Source: Tubulanus polymorphus
Lineage: Eukaryota > Nemertea > Palaeonemertea > Tubulaniformes > Tubulanidae
DNA length: 64,000 nt
Direction of reading: 5' to 3'
Assembly: GCF_964204645.1 (NCBI RefSeq)
Contig: NC_134033.1
Location: 13,828,155 to 13,892,154, forward strand
Shown here: positions 33,675 to 44,690 of the stretch, in pieces
Position numbering within the stretch: position 1 is the stretch's first letter
Layout of the letters: the number at the start of each line of letters is the position of its first letter
Translations under genes and position numbers: made by a program
The notes under the pieces: generated by a model
The model's database searches: none
Told to the model about the DNA's origin: nothing
Seen by the model: only the letters and a program-made list of their open reading frames with translations

Positions 33675-36541
33675 ATGTCGAAGTGGTATCTAACAGTGCT
33701 AGTTCTGTATGCGGGTTATGCCTTGATCAGCAGCACGACTGCGAGCCATGTAAGTTTCCAATTAAAAAGACTATTTGCTATTTACAGAACATCTTTCTTT
33801 CTCAAATTTGAATGCAGAGTAGATTTTTCTCGCAGCCTTAAATCAGTAGTCGTTTCCCACGAGGATTATTATAAGCTTACAGGAGGGCCTGGCAGAGAAA
33901 ACGATATCACCAATGCCTGGCCATGATGAACGGATGAACTTTTCGAATAGGCGATCACAAACTGGTTTCACTCCATCTTGTCAACTGGGCCGGGTAGTGT
34001 CCTTTCCCCATTTCAGACTTTGCATATTGTACCTGAACTTACCGCCAGTCGGACAGAATATATCCGTTTCATTCTCTATTCAGTGACCTTCGGGTGGTAA
34101 GCCTTTATAATCGGATGGGCAATATGTGGTTATGAATTTAATGTAATCGTCTCAAACTTATCGATTCAGAGGCGAATATTTCTAATGATTCTGCTATAAA
34201 TCTCTAGATTGACGGGAAACCGTGTCACGTGCCTTTGGGAACGATAAGAAAACTACAGATACGGGACTTGAACAGTGAAATACAGAATGTTAGACTGGAA
34301 TACGAAATCGATCTGAAATATGATTTACTGTTGGGATCATATCGATCTGGCTTCGTGCTTATTCAGAAAGGTTGGTAACTACGTATACTACTTCATCAAC
34401 GAGACAAATTACATCATTTATGCCTCAATTTTCCTAGTCCGCCCCTGATAATGTAAGCTCCTAGCGCCAGGTCTCTATGTGAAAACCCTGATTTTTGAAT
34501 TCCGGTTTTTTTTCAGAAAACGAAACTCGTTATTCCGTAAAATCTACAGACCGCGGTAAACCGACATGGATCCATACTTTCAACTTCCGGCGTCCTGGCA
34601 CTCGCAAATACACCGACGGCGAGCGAATTCGATTCGAATTGTACGTTCACGGAGGCGACACCTGCCAGCAAGTGTACCAACTAATACTACACGTATCATT
34701 GAATACCGATAACGAAGTTCAATATGTCAACCGCGAGTTACCGACGGTTGATATGTTTTCGGCGTCAACGCTGAATGTCCGACGGGGCGACAGTTTTGAG
34801 CTGCTGGCTGAAATATCATCGACGAACAAGAAGGAAACGATACTTGATATGGACGGCTGGGGTATAAGAGATCGCCAAAGGTCTCGTAATGAGGAGGAGC
34901 ACAAACGTCGAATGAATAACACAGGTACTTAAAACGATACAGGGGTTTCACGTTCTCCTCCTCTCGCATGGGGATACAAAACATCAGTAACTTCGTATTT
35001 ACGAGAAAAACGATCCGATTGTCGCAAAAAGCAGAACATGCTTCTATCGAAAAAACAAATTCAAACTCTAATCAGCCATGTGATCTTTGAGATGTTTTCC
35101 CATATTTTCAGCGAGAACGACCAAGTTCAATCTGCTTTCATGAATCTATCTAATTGCTATTTCATCATTTTCATGGTAGTGACGGAAAACTGGTTTGAAT
35201 CTGAAAACCGTGGCGTCGTCCGGGTCCATTTGGTGGCTTCTGACGTTGAGCCAGTCGACGAAGGACTTTATTGTTTAGGCGCTATGCCCCGACCGGAAGG
35301 AAACATAACTAATTTCGAGTGGCACGTAGGAGTGTGTTCGATGGTGAGGATCGAAGGCTCGAATACGTTCGGTAAAATTCGAAGGATACTCGTTTACGGT
35401 TCCAGCGTAGGAATAGCCCATTTCTATGACGACCCCGATAACGACACATGGACCTATTACAACGGTATAATACCTGTGTCCGATAAAGGTGACATGATAT
35501 CAATAATGGCATACGGCTGGCCGAAACCGTACATTCGCGTCGTGAAAGTAGACCAGTATTACCCTTATAACGGTGAGATATTTATGAAATCGATATGCAA
35601 CGTGGAGGAACAAGTGGCTAAATTTTGTATGTTGGTAAAAGGGTATGATGATGTCGGTCCTTATAGGATCGAAGTTGGCTACAACACTGTTTTAGAATCT
35701 AAGGAATTCCGCATCATTACTTATTCGCCTATTCGATTCGCAGAACCAACCACGGAACCTATTACGATAAACGACGCCGACGCGCCCAAGGATGTAAGTC
35801 GAAGAATAATTATCTGCATCGGGTTACATTATTCCCTCAAAAGATTGCGTAATTTGAACAAAAACGAATCATGCTTTCATAATATGCAGAGAGACGCCAT
35901 AAGTTAGATTTCGATGGAAGTTAATACGAAACTTGAGTGAAATTGTCGCAATAAACGGGTTTCGTATTATCCAAAGATTGATTGATATAAGTATATTAGC
36001 TGGGACATGATGGAAATGATTGTAATAAACGGGTTTCGTCTTGTAGAGAATCGTCTCAACGAGATTCATCTGTATTTATTTACGTGCACACTCAGATTTT
36101 TAAGAAAATTTAGAAATTCTCTCACTTTTCATAGCGTCGATTCTTTGAAAGGGTAGATGAAAAATGCCCCGAACATTTCCTGTAGAAAATAACCGGTAAC
36201 TTTTGTTTTGTTTCGTCTTTCTACAATATTTTCAGTTCACGCTGGAGTGCGAGGTGACGTCGAGACCACGCGCTAACGTCACCTTCTACATGGGCGAGAG
36301 TTACATACTGAGACACCTCTGGCGTCCGCGATACGGCGGCGCCACCAAGCTGCATGATTCACCGACAACACAGATCGAAATCTCAACGCACGGCAACCGA
36401 GTCAAGGCTAAACTGATCGTCAAAAATGTAAAGCCCAAAAATAAATACGAAACCGAACGCGCCTATGCCTGTTCAGCAACTACGAAATACCAGTCAGCTA
36501 TTAAACGATTAGTCGTCAAATGGCCGGAAAATATGAAATAA
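33675..36541 (+). CDS. Secreted Ig-like protein, paralogue 1
   Basis: Five coding exons in phase: 33675-33749, 34208-34370, 34517-34924, 35180-35793, 36236-36541; about 521 aa. Exon 1 is a signal peptide (MSKWYLTVLVLYAGYALISS). The rest reads as three Ig-like domains: D1 with the strand F motif DEGLYCLGA, D2 without clear cysteines (ISIMAYGWPKP; GPYRIEVGYN), and D3 with FTLECEV and ERAYACSATT. There is no membrane segment or GPI tail, so it is probably secreted. N-glycosylation sites are visible (ENETR, MNNTG, GNITN, ANVTF). The family is not recognised; secreted Ig proteins in invertebrates often serve in recognition or immunity, but that is inference. A close paralogue follows 1.4 kb downstream. 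AATAAA lies at 36636. Confidence 0.85.
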
Positions 36542-36863
36542 TTGCTAGCGTGATCTTGTCAGTAACCAATGAGTAGAGCTTATATCATATATCGTATAAT
36601 CAAATATATAACTGTAAGGCTGAAGAGAGGCATGGAATAAAGTTGTACGAGAAATAAACGGAACTTGGGCGCTTATTTTGCTTGTATATTTGAAGGGGCC
36701 AAGGCGGGCTCGCCGAACCTACCATATAGTTCAATTGGGTATGGACCCAAAGAACGTGTTAGACTCCATGGATTGAGTGTCGATCTTAGAGATTTGATCA
36801 GGTGGCCTGGTTCAAGCCGGAGGTCCCGGCCTGAGGCCGTATTCACGAAGCACCCGTAAGCCT

Positions 36864-37043
36864 ATGGGTTAGGGTTTATACGTAGGGTTCAGAGGATTAG
36901 ATCGAGAGTTTGGGTTTTAGGGTTTAGGGGGTTCGGAGTTAAGAGGGTTAGAATTTAGAGGTTTAGGGTTTAGAGGGCTAGGCTCTAACCCTCTATACAC
37001 TAACCCTCAACCCTCTAAAACCTAGCCCTCTAACACTAAACCG
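36864..37043. repeat. Degenerate telomere-like repeats, inverted
   Basis: Runs of GGGTTTAGGG and AGAGGGTTAG on the left turn into CTCTAACCCTC and CACTAACCCTCAACCC on the right, with the switch near 36985. The words resemble the metazoan telomere repeat TTAGGG but with irregular extra bases (GTTTAGAGG). The array lies exactly between the two copies of the duplicated block. Confidence 0.75.
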
Positions 37044-37496
37044 GCTCAAGTATTGAATATGGAAAAGTAACGTAATGGCCTTTTCACCTGACGTACGCAC
37101 AATGCTGACCGAAGATCTGCCAATGGGCGACATAAAAATGATACAAATGTAAAATCGAATTTTTAGTAGAAAGAAAATCAGAAGTGACAAAATATGAATG
37201 AAGTTTTTTTCGGTCTTCGCTACGTTTGAAACGACTAATCGATGCTCTACAAAGTCTGGAACCACGCTCCTTCCCAGGCTCCAATATGAGGTTGTCCGGT
37301 TTCTCGAGTACACGATCTACACATGTAGCAGGCCAACAATCTTTTACATCCAAGCTATCATTGAAGATCGCACCGTGTTGCGTGTGTTGTTTCTCAGAAA
37401 ACACTGATGAGTCCATCAGGTTCTGGGTCATCTGCGTGGCTGCTTAAAGTATGGAGGCTTGACATTTCTTTTTAACCCCCTACCTCGATCCGCCAT

Positions 37497-37685
37497 GATA
37501 AGGTGCAGTAGTGACCGACCAGTCCCTGGGAAGGTGCAGTAGTGACCGACCAGCCCCAAGGTGCATGCAGTGGTGACCGACCAGTCCCTGGTAAGGTGCA
37601 TGCAGTAGTGACCGACCAGTCCCAAGGTGCATGCAGTGGTGACCGACCAGTCCCTGATAAGGTGCAGTAGCGACCGGCCAGTATT
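37497..37685. repeat. Tandem repeat, CAGTAGTGACCGACCAG unit
   Basis: About six units of 32-38 bp, each with AGTGACCGACCAGTCCC and AAGGTGCATGCAG or a shorter form. The paralogous position upstream of Ig copy 1 (33299-33362) has only two units, so the array expanded after the block duplicated, or contracted in the other copy. Confidence 0.85.
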
Positions 37686-37983
37686 TGAGGCACGTCCGAA
37701 GCTTAACGCCTACCTTTCTACACCTAACACTTATATTTGATCTATGCACGCGTTTGCCAAAAACACTCTTTCCATATTGATTATTTGTAAAAAAATTGCA
37801 GCTCTGCGATTACTAATGTACACACACAACAGTTGACAAAATATATATTAACTTGTCCTACTTTTTTGACATCATCATAAATTGGTAGCAATGCAAATAA
37901 GGCCGACATATTCGTTCCCATATTGCAGAGATCCAACACACGCACGCACACTCCTGGTAGTCAAGGTGGAAGAGGCAGTGAGC

Positions 37984-40900
37984 ATGTCGAAGTGGTATCT
38001 AACAGTATTAGTTCTGTATGCGGGTTATGCCTTGATCAGTAGCACGACTGCGAGCCATGTAAGTTTCCAATTAAAGAGACTATTTGTTATTTACAGAACA
38101 TTTTTTTTCTCAAATTTAAATACAATGAGTAGATTTCCTTGCATCCTTAAGTCAGTAGTCGTTTGCCACGAGGATTATTATAAGCGTACAGATCAGGGCC
38201 TGATAGAATACGATTCCACCTTCAATGACTGGCCATGATGCCTATTGCATTATGAACGGGGTATAAACGATCCAATATTAAAACAGTTTTCAAAAGACCA
38301 AAATGACGTCATGCGCCAGCTGCTGCACGTGGTGGTGGCGGGCAAAATGCCGCGAACTCAATTATCATACTCGTTTGCCAGGTGCACCCGGTATCGCTCC
38401 CGGACTCGCTTCGGTGTTAGCTTAGTGGGTTCGAATCCCGGGTGAAGATTTCAACCACGGGAATCTCGTGTGAAACGACGCGGGTGAACTTTTCGAATAG
38501 GCGATCACAAACTGGTTTCACTCCATCTTGTCAACTGAGCCGGGTAGTGTCCTTTCCCCATTTCAGACTTTGCATATTGTACCTGAACTTACCGCCAGTC
38601 GGACAGAATATATCCGTTTCATTCTCTATTCAGTGACCTTCGGGTGGTAAGCCTTTATAATCGGATGGGCAATATGTGGTTATGAAAATAATGTAATCGT
38701 CTCAAACTTATCGATTCAGAGGCGAATATTTCTAATGATTCTGCTATAAATCTCTAGATTGACGGGAAACCGTGTCACGTACCTTTGGGAACGATAAGAA
38801 AACTACAGATACGGGACTTGAACAGTGAAATACAGAATGTTAGACTGGAATACGAAATCGATCTAAAATATGATTTACTGTTGGGATCATATAGATCTGG
38901 CTTCGTGTTTATTCAGAAAGGTTTGTAATTACGATTACTTAATCAACCAGAGAAATTTCATCATTTTTACGTATCGTGCATATTGAATTCTGACGTTGTT
39001 CGCTCATCATTAGAAGTGCACCAGATAGACCCTAGTAATACACTTTTAGGGGGTGCTTAGGTCTTTGGTCCAATTTGAATTTGAAATTTGCCTGTTTTTA
39101 AGGATGTTTTCCTTAAAATCATCTTATCATCGTGGGTGATAAGATAACCCTGCACTGTGGCCTTCCGTATATGGCTGCTTTATCGGAGCTTCACTTTCTC
39201 GATCCTTAACCCGGCCTTCCAATTTCCTAGATCCGCCCCTGATGTTGTAAGATCCTAGCGCCAGTTGTGAAAAACCTGATTTTTGAATTTCGGTTTTTTT
39301 TCAGAAAACGAAACTCGTTATTCCGTAAAATCTACAGATCGCGGTAAACCGACATGGATCCATACTTTCAGTTTCCGGCGTCCTGGCACTCGCAAATACA
39401 CCGACGGCGAACGAATTCTATTCGAATTGTACGTTCACGGAGGCGACACCTGCCAGCAAGTGTACCAACTAGTATTACACGTATCATTGAATACCGATAA
39501 TGAAGTTCAATATGTCAACCGCGAGTTACCGACGGTTGACATGTTTTCGGCGTCAACGCTGAATGTCCGACAGGGCGACAGTTTTGAGCTTCTGGCTGAA
39601 ATATCGTCGAGGAACACGAAGAAAATGATGCTTCCTATGGACGGCTGGGGGTTAAGCGATCGCCAAAGGTCTCGTAATGAGGAGCACATACGTCGAATGA
39701 ATAACACAGGTACTTAAAACGATACAGGGGTTTCACGTTCTCCTCCTCTCGCAGGGGATACAAAACATCAGTAACTATTTACGAGGAAAATGATCTGATC
39801 GTCGCAAGTAGCAGAAAATGTTAACTCCACGATTCTTTATAATAAAAGCCAAATGTGATCTTTGAGATGTTTTCCCATCTATGTTCAGCGAGTACAACCA
39901 AGTTCAATCTGCTTCCATGAATCTATCTGATTTCTATTTCGTAATTTTCATCGTAGTGACGGAAAACTGGTTTGAATCTGAAAACCGTGGCGTCGTCCGG
40001 GTCCATTTGGTGGCTTCTGACGTTGAGCCAGTCGACGAAGGACTTTATTGTTTAAGCGCTATACCCCGACCGGAAGGAAACGTAACTAATTTCGAGTGGC
40101 ACGTAGGAGTGTGTTCGACGGTGAGGATCGAAGGCTCGAATACGTTCGGTAAAGTTAGAAAGATACTCGTTTATGGTTCCAGCGTAGGAATAGCCCATTT
40201 CTATGACGACCCCTATAACGACACATTGACCTTTTACAACGGTATAATACCTGTGTCCGATAAAGGTGACATGATATCAATAGTGGCATACGGCTGGCCG
40301 AAACCGTACATTCGCGTCGTGAAAGTAGACCAGTATAACCCTTATAACGGTGAGATATTTATGAAATCGATATGCAACGTGGAGGAACAAGTGGCTAAAT
40401 TTTGTATGTTGGTAAAAGGGTATGATGATGTCGGTCCTTATAGGATCGAAGTTGGCTACAACACTGTTTTAGAATCTAAGGAATTCCGCATCATTACCTA
40501 TTCGCCTATTCGATTCGCAGAACCAACCACGGAACCTATTACGATAAACGACGTCGACGCGCCCAATGATGTAAGTCGAAGAATAATTATCTGCATCGGG
40601 TTACATTTATTCTCTCAAGAGATTGCGTAATTTGAACAAAAACGAACCATGCTTTCATAAAATGCAGAGATGCCATAAGTAAGATTTCAATGGAAATGAG
40701 TTAATACGAATCTTTGAAAGGGTAGATTAAAAATGCCCTGAACTTTTCCATAGAAAATAACCGGTAACTTTTGTTTGGTTTCATCTTTCTACATATTTTC
40801 AGTTCACGCTGGAGTGCGAGGTGACGTCGAGACCACGCGCTAACGTCACCTTCTACATGGGTGACAGTTCCATGCTGAGACAGTACTGGCGTCCGCGATA

Positions 40901-41096
40901 CAGCGGCGCCACCAAGCTGCATGATTCACCGACAACACAGATCGAAATCTCAACGCACGGCAACCGAGTCAAGGCTAAACTGATCGTCAAAAATGTAAAG
41001 CCCAAAAATATCTACGAAACCGAACGCGCCTATACCTGTTTAGCAACTACGAAATACCAATCAGCTATTAAACGATTAGTCGTCAAATGGCCCTGA
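37984..41096 (+). CDS. Secreted Ig-like protein, paralogue 2
   Basis: Same five-exon structure as the upstream copy: 37984-38058, 38758-38920, 39305-39709, 39957-40570, 40803-41096; about 516 aa. Signal peptide and exon 2 are almost unchanged. Differences cluster in a stretch of D1 (KKMMLPMDGWGLSDRQ region, one codon shorter) and in the early part of D3 (GDSSMLRQYWRPRYSG). The C-terminus ends at KWP, because an extra C turns the next codons into a stop and four residues are lost. Intron 1 has gained about 230 bp, including a piece of the CATC..GATG element, and intron 2 a hAT-like element that is only a remnant in copy 1. Role unknown; probably secreted recognition protein (inference). AATAAA lies at about 41213. 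Confidence 0.85.
38237..38480. mobile_element. Insertion in intron 1 of Ig paralogue 2
   Basis: Compared with paralogue 1 (33920-33940), about 230 bp is extra here. It includes a short relative of the CATC..GATG element: CGTTTGCCAGG, then TAGCTTAGTGGGTTCGAATCC with the same fused A-box/B-box motif and GGGTGAAGAT. The borders are not exact enough to name a target duplication. Confidence 0.6.
39000..39243. mobile_element. hAT-like element in intron 2 of Ig paralogue 2
   Basis: The segment ends CCTAGATCCGCCCCTG, the typical end of an animal hAT element, and begins near GTGCACCAGATAGACC. In paralogue 1 only the last part remains (TCCTAGTCCGCCCCTG, about 34430-34448), so copy 1 seems to have lost the body by deletion. 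Non-coding. Confidence 0.5.
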
Positions 41097-41272
41097 AAAT
41101 ATGAAATAATTGCTTGCGTGATCTTGTCAGTAACCAATGAGTAGAGCTTATATCATATACCGTATAATCAAATATATAACTGTAAGAGAGCCCTTTATCG
41201 TGGAATCATGGAATAAAGTTGTACGAGAAATAAACGGAACTAGGACGCTTGTGTGTTTGTCGGGGCCAAGGC

Positions 41273-41603
41273 CATCCTCGCTTGCCAGGGATCCGGTATC
41301 ACTCCCGAACTCGCTTCCACCAGCCCCCTGGCCTCACGAAGCGTGATTTCATTACTGGCGCTGTTGCGCGTGACGTCATATATCGATTTGCGAAATACTT
41401 CCTTGTTCGGTAAAACGTTCGCTGATTGGTTAATTTAACGGGAAAACCAACTACTGACCGTCTACTGACGGTTTGTTACAAGCGCTGTGATTGGTACGAC
41501 CGGATTCTGATCGGCTAGTAACGACTATAACGACTCGTGAGGTCAAGGGGTTCGGGGAACAGCTTTAGCGTAGTGGGTTCGAATCCCTTGACGGGTGAAG
41601 ATG
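41273..41603 (+). mobile_element. CATC..GATG element with tRNA-like end, copy 2
   Basis: A 331-bp element flanked by an exact 9-bp duplication GGCCAAGGC (41264-41272 and 41604-41612). The matching place after Ig paralogue 1 (near 36699-36707) has a single GGCCAAGGC and no insert, which is an empty site. Near its right end GTCAAGG and CCTTGAC can pair as a 7-bp stem around an A-box-like TAGCGTAGTGG joined directly to the B box GTTCGAATCC. It is closely related to copy 1 at 14704-15016. Confidence 0.9.
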
Positions 41604-43512
41604 GGCCAAGGCGGGCTCACCGAAACCTACCGTATAGGATATGGACGGCGAAGAACGCGTTAGAGTCCATGGATTGGGTGTCAATCTTAGAGATTTGACC
41701 AGGTAACGTCCAGTTCCTAATATTCCCCTGGACCCGGTTTCACGAACGGGAATTAACTTTTGATTCGAATTACGTGATAATTCGAATCAAAAATGCTTAA
41801 TTCGAATTAGACAAAATTAATTCGAATTACAGACTTAATCCCCATTCGTGAAATCGGGCCCTGTAGAGAGGTGCTGGATCAAAACCTAATCCATCATAAC
41901 GCTCAGATTTAATATATTTCTCTAAAGCGTCATCATTGATGCGATGATTTAATTAGGTTTAACTCAAATGAATAGAAATATCTGGGGACCGCGAGTTAAT
42001 GCAAAAGCAGTGAATTTGTACTAAATGAAATCAATGTAACACAATTTCAAAAAAAAATTTCATTCTAATTGAACGGTTATGTGAAAATTCTAATTTTTCG
42101 GAATCGCTTGTGGTGCCAAAGTATAAAACTTTTCTTAAAATTCTTTGGAAGAATGCTCAGACGGTCAAAGAATCCACGCATACCGAGAAATATCATCAGT
42201 AGTCTAAATATCAGATAATCTTATTGTTTCTTTCTGATCTGTTTTTAATCCTAGGTCGATTTATTGGTCAGGTATTTTAGAGCGACGCACGTTAAAAATT
42301 GTTTTCATCTAAATTGTGATAGCGACTCGGAATTTCAAAGCTTAGTAAGAGTCGGAAATAGGTGGAGGATCAGTATCAGTCGGTCGTATTACATATCACA
42401 ATTTGCATATTACTGCCATGTCGGGAAAATGCATTTTCTAATACGAAACGATATTCGCAAAAAACGGAACAACTTCAGTTTAAGACTATATTATCAAATG
42501 TATAATAATTCACTTATTAATCATTAAATAAATCAAGCAATAATCCAATACAAAAACATACAAATTGAAATGATTATTTCTATTACTAAAGATCGACTAC
42601 ATCTACAAATAATTCCTAATGTTATCGATTGTTACGAATAAAGTTTTATGAATATGAGTGTTGGCCTGTTTAATAAACGCAGTTACCCTAGTGTTGGCCT
42701 GTTGCACCGTGGTTTAACCACCACGTGCTGCCACCTGGTAGCAAGTGAAATGACGTAAAACCGTGAAACTACTACGAAGGAATCCCGTCGACGATGACGT
42801 CAATAAGTGGGAAATTCCTGACATATTTCACGGCCATCTTTCGAAAGGAGAGAGCTACGCGGCGTGAGCCAGGGGGACTTTTTGGGGGTTATATTCTCAA
42901 AATTCGACCGGCTCGACGTTAAATCTGGCTTCACATAAAGCACCGCGAGCATTTAATCCGGATTAAACCAGAAAAACTGATAGAATTCTCATCCGAAACG
43001 ACGAAAAAGGTCAGTGAAAAGCAGCCAAGCGCTTTGTTTTTGTTTTTTTGGAAGTTTTCCATCTTCTGTGTATGAATGTTAAGATGTATTTAAAGGGATT
43101 AGGTGAAGCTATTGTGTCCCATATCGATTTATTTCTGGTTCGGTGGTGTTAAGGTTAAATCTAGTCTGCAGGGGGGGGGGGCTGGCCGGGGGTCGTTATA
43201 AATCCTGGGCTGATCTACAAAAATGGGAAGGCGGCAGGGCCGAGTCCAGCAGCAGAGGAAATGGACAGTCTATCATTTTTCAGATAAAGCAGGGGCATCA
43301 TCGGCTATTAGCGGAGTCCAACTCTCAAGGTTTAGAGAAAAACATACAAGAATATACAATTTAGGCTACAAGAGAATGAATGTCAAATTTGTAGGTTTAA
43401 TGATTCGGATCCTCACTTGATGAAAAGGGCAATTCAATGAGAAGGCAGGGACGTTCCCAACCCTGAGACCACCTCTATCTGCCACTGCGTGTCACATGAC
43501 AAATAGGCCTAC

Positions 43513-44058
43513 TAATGTCTATTTATTAATTGATGAGACCTGTTTTTCTGGGATATTTTGCTTACTTTTTGGGGTACATACCTCATTTATGTCTTAACAG
43601 AATGCCAAAAATCGCGGACAACAACTGAATATCCGATATATTTCCAGTTCTGTACCAATTAGATGGATTGGCAAAAAGACTCCTTAAGTCCAATTGAATG
43701 AGAGAGAAAATCCTCCATTTTGTGAAATTTCTTGAATTTTCACATTGTCACCATGCCTACGAAATGAAGTTATTTTTCTTGTGGGGTCTCAACAACTAAA
43801 TCAGGGTGGCGTAGGCATGGTAACAATGTTCAAATCCAAGAAATTTGACAAAATGGAGGATTTTCTCTCTCATTCAATTGGACTTAAGGAGTCTTTTTGC
43901 CAATCCATCTAATTGGTACAGAACTGGAAATATATCGGATATTCAGTTGTTGTCCGCGATTTTTGGCATTCTGATAAGACATAAATGAGGTATGTACCCC
44001 AAAAAGTAAGCAAAATATCCCAGAAAAACAGGTCTCATCAATTAATAAATAGACATTA
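43513..44058. repeat. 546-bp near-perfect inverted repeat
   Basis: Two 248-bp arms (43513-43760 and 43811-44058) are reverse complements with about six mismatches by direct reading, five of them in the inner 50 bp. The unpaired centre is 50 bp. The outer ends are TAATGTCTATTTATTAATTG and its complement. There is no open frame of note. The arms are equal in length and the break at both ends is sharp, as in a foldback transposon. Confidence 0.95.
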
Positions 44059-44514
44059 GGAATTGAAGAGAGTTGTACGTACCACTACTTTGGTTCACTT
44101 GTCTTAAGGTATATCTATTCTAGGTTTTGTAATGTGGGTTTGTAAAAGATTTCAGTTGATTTAGGAGTTTTGGTTTGTAGTTAAGGCCTACAAGTTTGTT
44201 GGAACTATTTATAAGGAACAGTCGATTTTGTTTAGGGTACCTTCCCTCTGTGATGCTCTAATTCTCAGCCAGAATTCGGGTAGGTCTCATCAATAATAAG
44301 AGCACAGGCACTATTACTCAATGCTTAACAAATTTGACGACCCTTAGAGGGTCTAGATTTACTTAAACCCAATGACTAGGCCTAATAGACTTGAATATCG
44401 AGTCTCAAGTCTATCTGAAGCAAGTATATCGATTATGGTTGGAACTATTTTACCTTCACAGCCCGTTAGGCCTACAGATTTTTAAATCAGTTTTTCTGTG
44501 CACTAGCTCCGCGC

Positions 44515-44653
44515 TCTCTCTCTCTTTCTCTCTCTCCTCTATCTCTGTTGCTTCATCAATCGGGTAAAATATTCCGTAAGAAAAAAATGATGACTACCTG
44601 ACTTTCTGCTGCTCTGTGAACATATGGTATTAATAATATTCGTACCTGAGAGT

Positions 44654-44688
<35 letters not shown>

Positions 44689-44690
44689 AA
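44515..44690. repeat. CT and GA microsatellites in inverted order
   Basis: A CTCTCTCTCTTTCTCTCTCT run at about 44515-44540 and a (GA)n run at about 44657-44685 lie on the same strand about 120 bp apart, so the transcript could form a CT/GA hairpin. Simple-sequence origin is likely. Confidence 0.85.

Larger units (their letters stand above)
36542..37983. other. Junction between the two Ig paralogues
   Basis: No coding exon. In order it holds the end of block 1 (to about 36700), a GCGGGCTCGCC-type repeat (36698-36850) that recurs at 41604-41750, degenerate telomere-like repeats (36864-37043), and the start of block 2 (about 37147). Block 2 repeats the photolyase 3' end and the sequence upstream of the Ig gene, including an expanded 32-38-bp tandem repeat (37497-37685). 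Confidence 0.75.

Noticed and set aside
33582-33926. Extended reading through the first intron of Ig paralogue 1, with a similar one at 37882-38238
   Set aside because: Both contain a consensus donor after the signal peptide and end in stops. The similarity between them is explained by the block duplication.
35038-35179. Upstream in-frame extension of exon 4 of Ig paralogue 1
   Set aside because: The acceptor at 35179 keeps the phase with exon 3 and is conserved in paralogue 2; the upstream acceptor breaks the frame.
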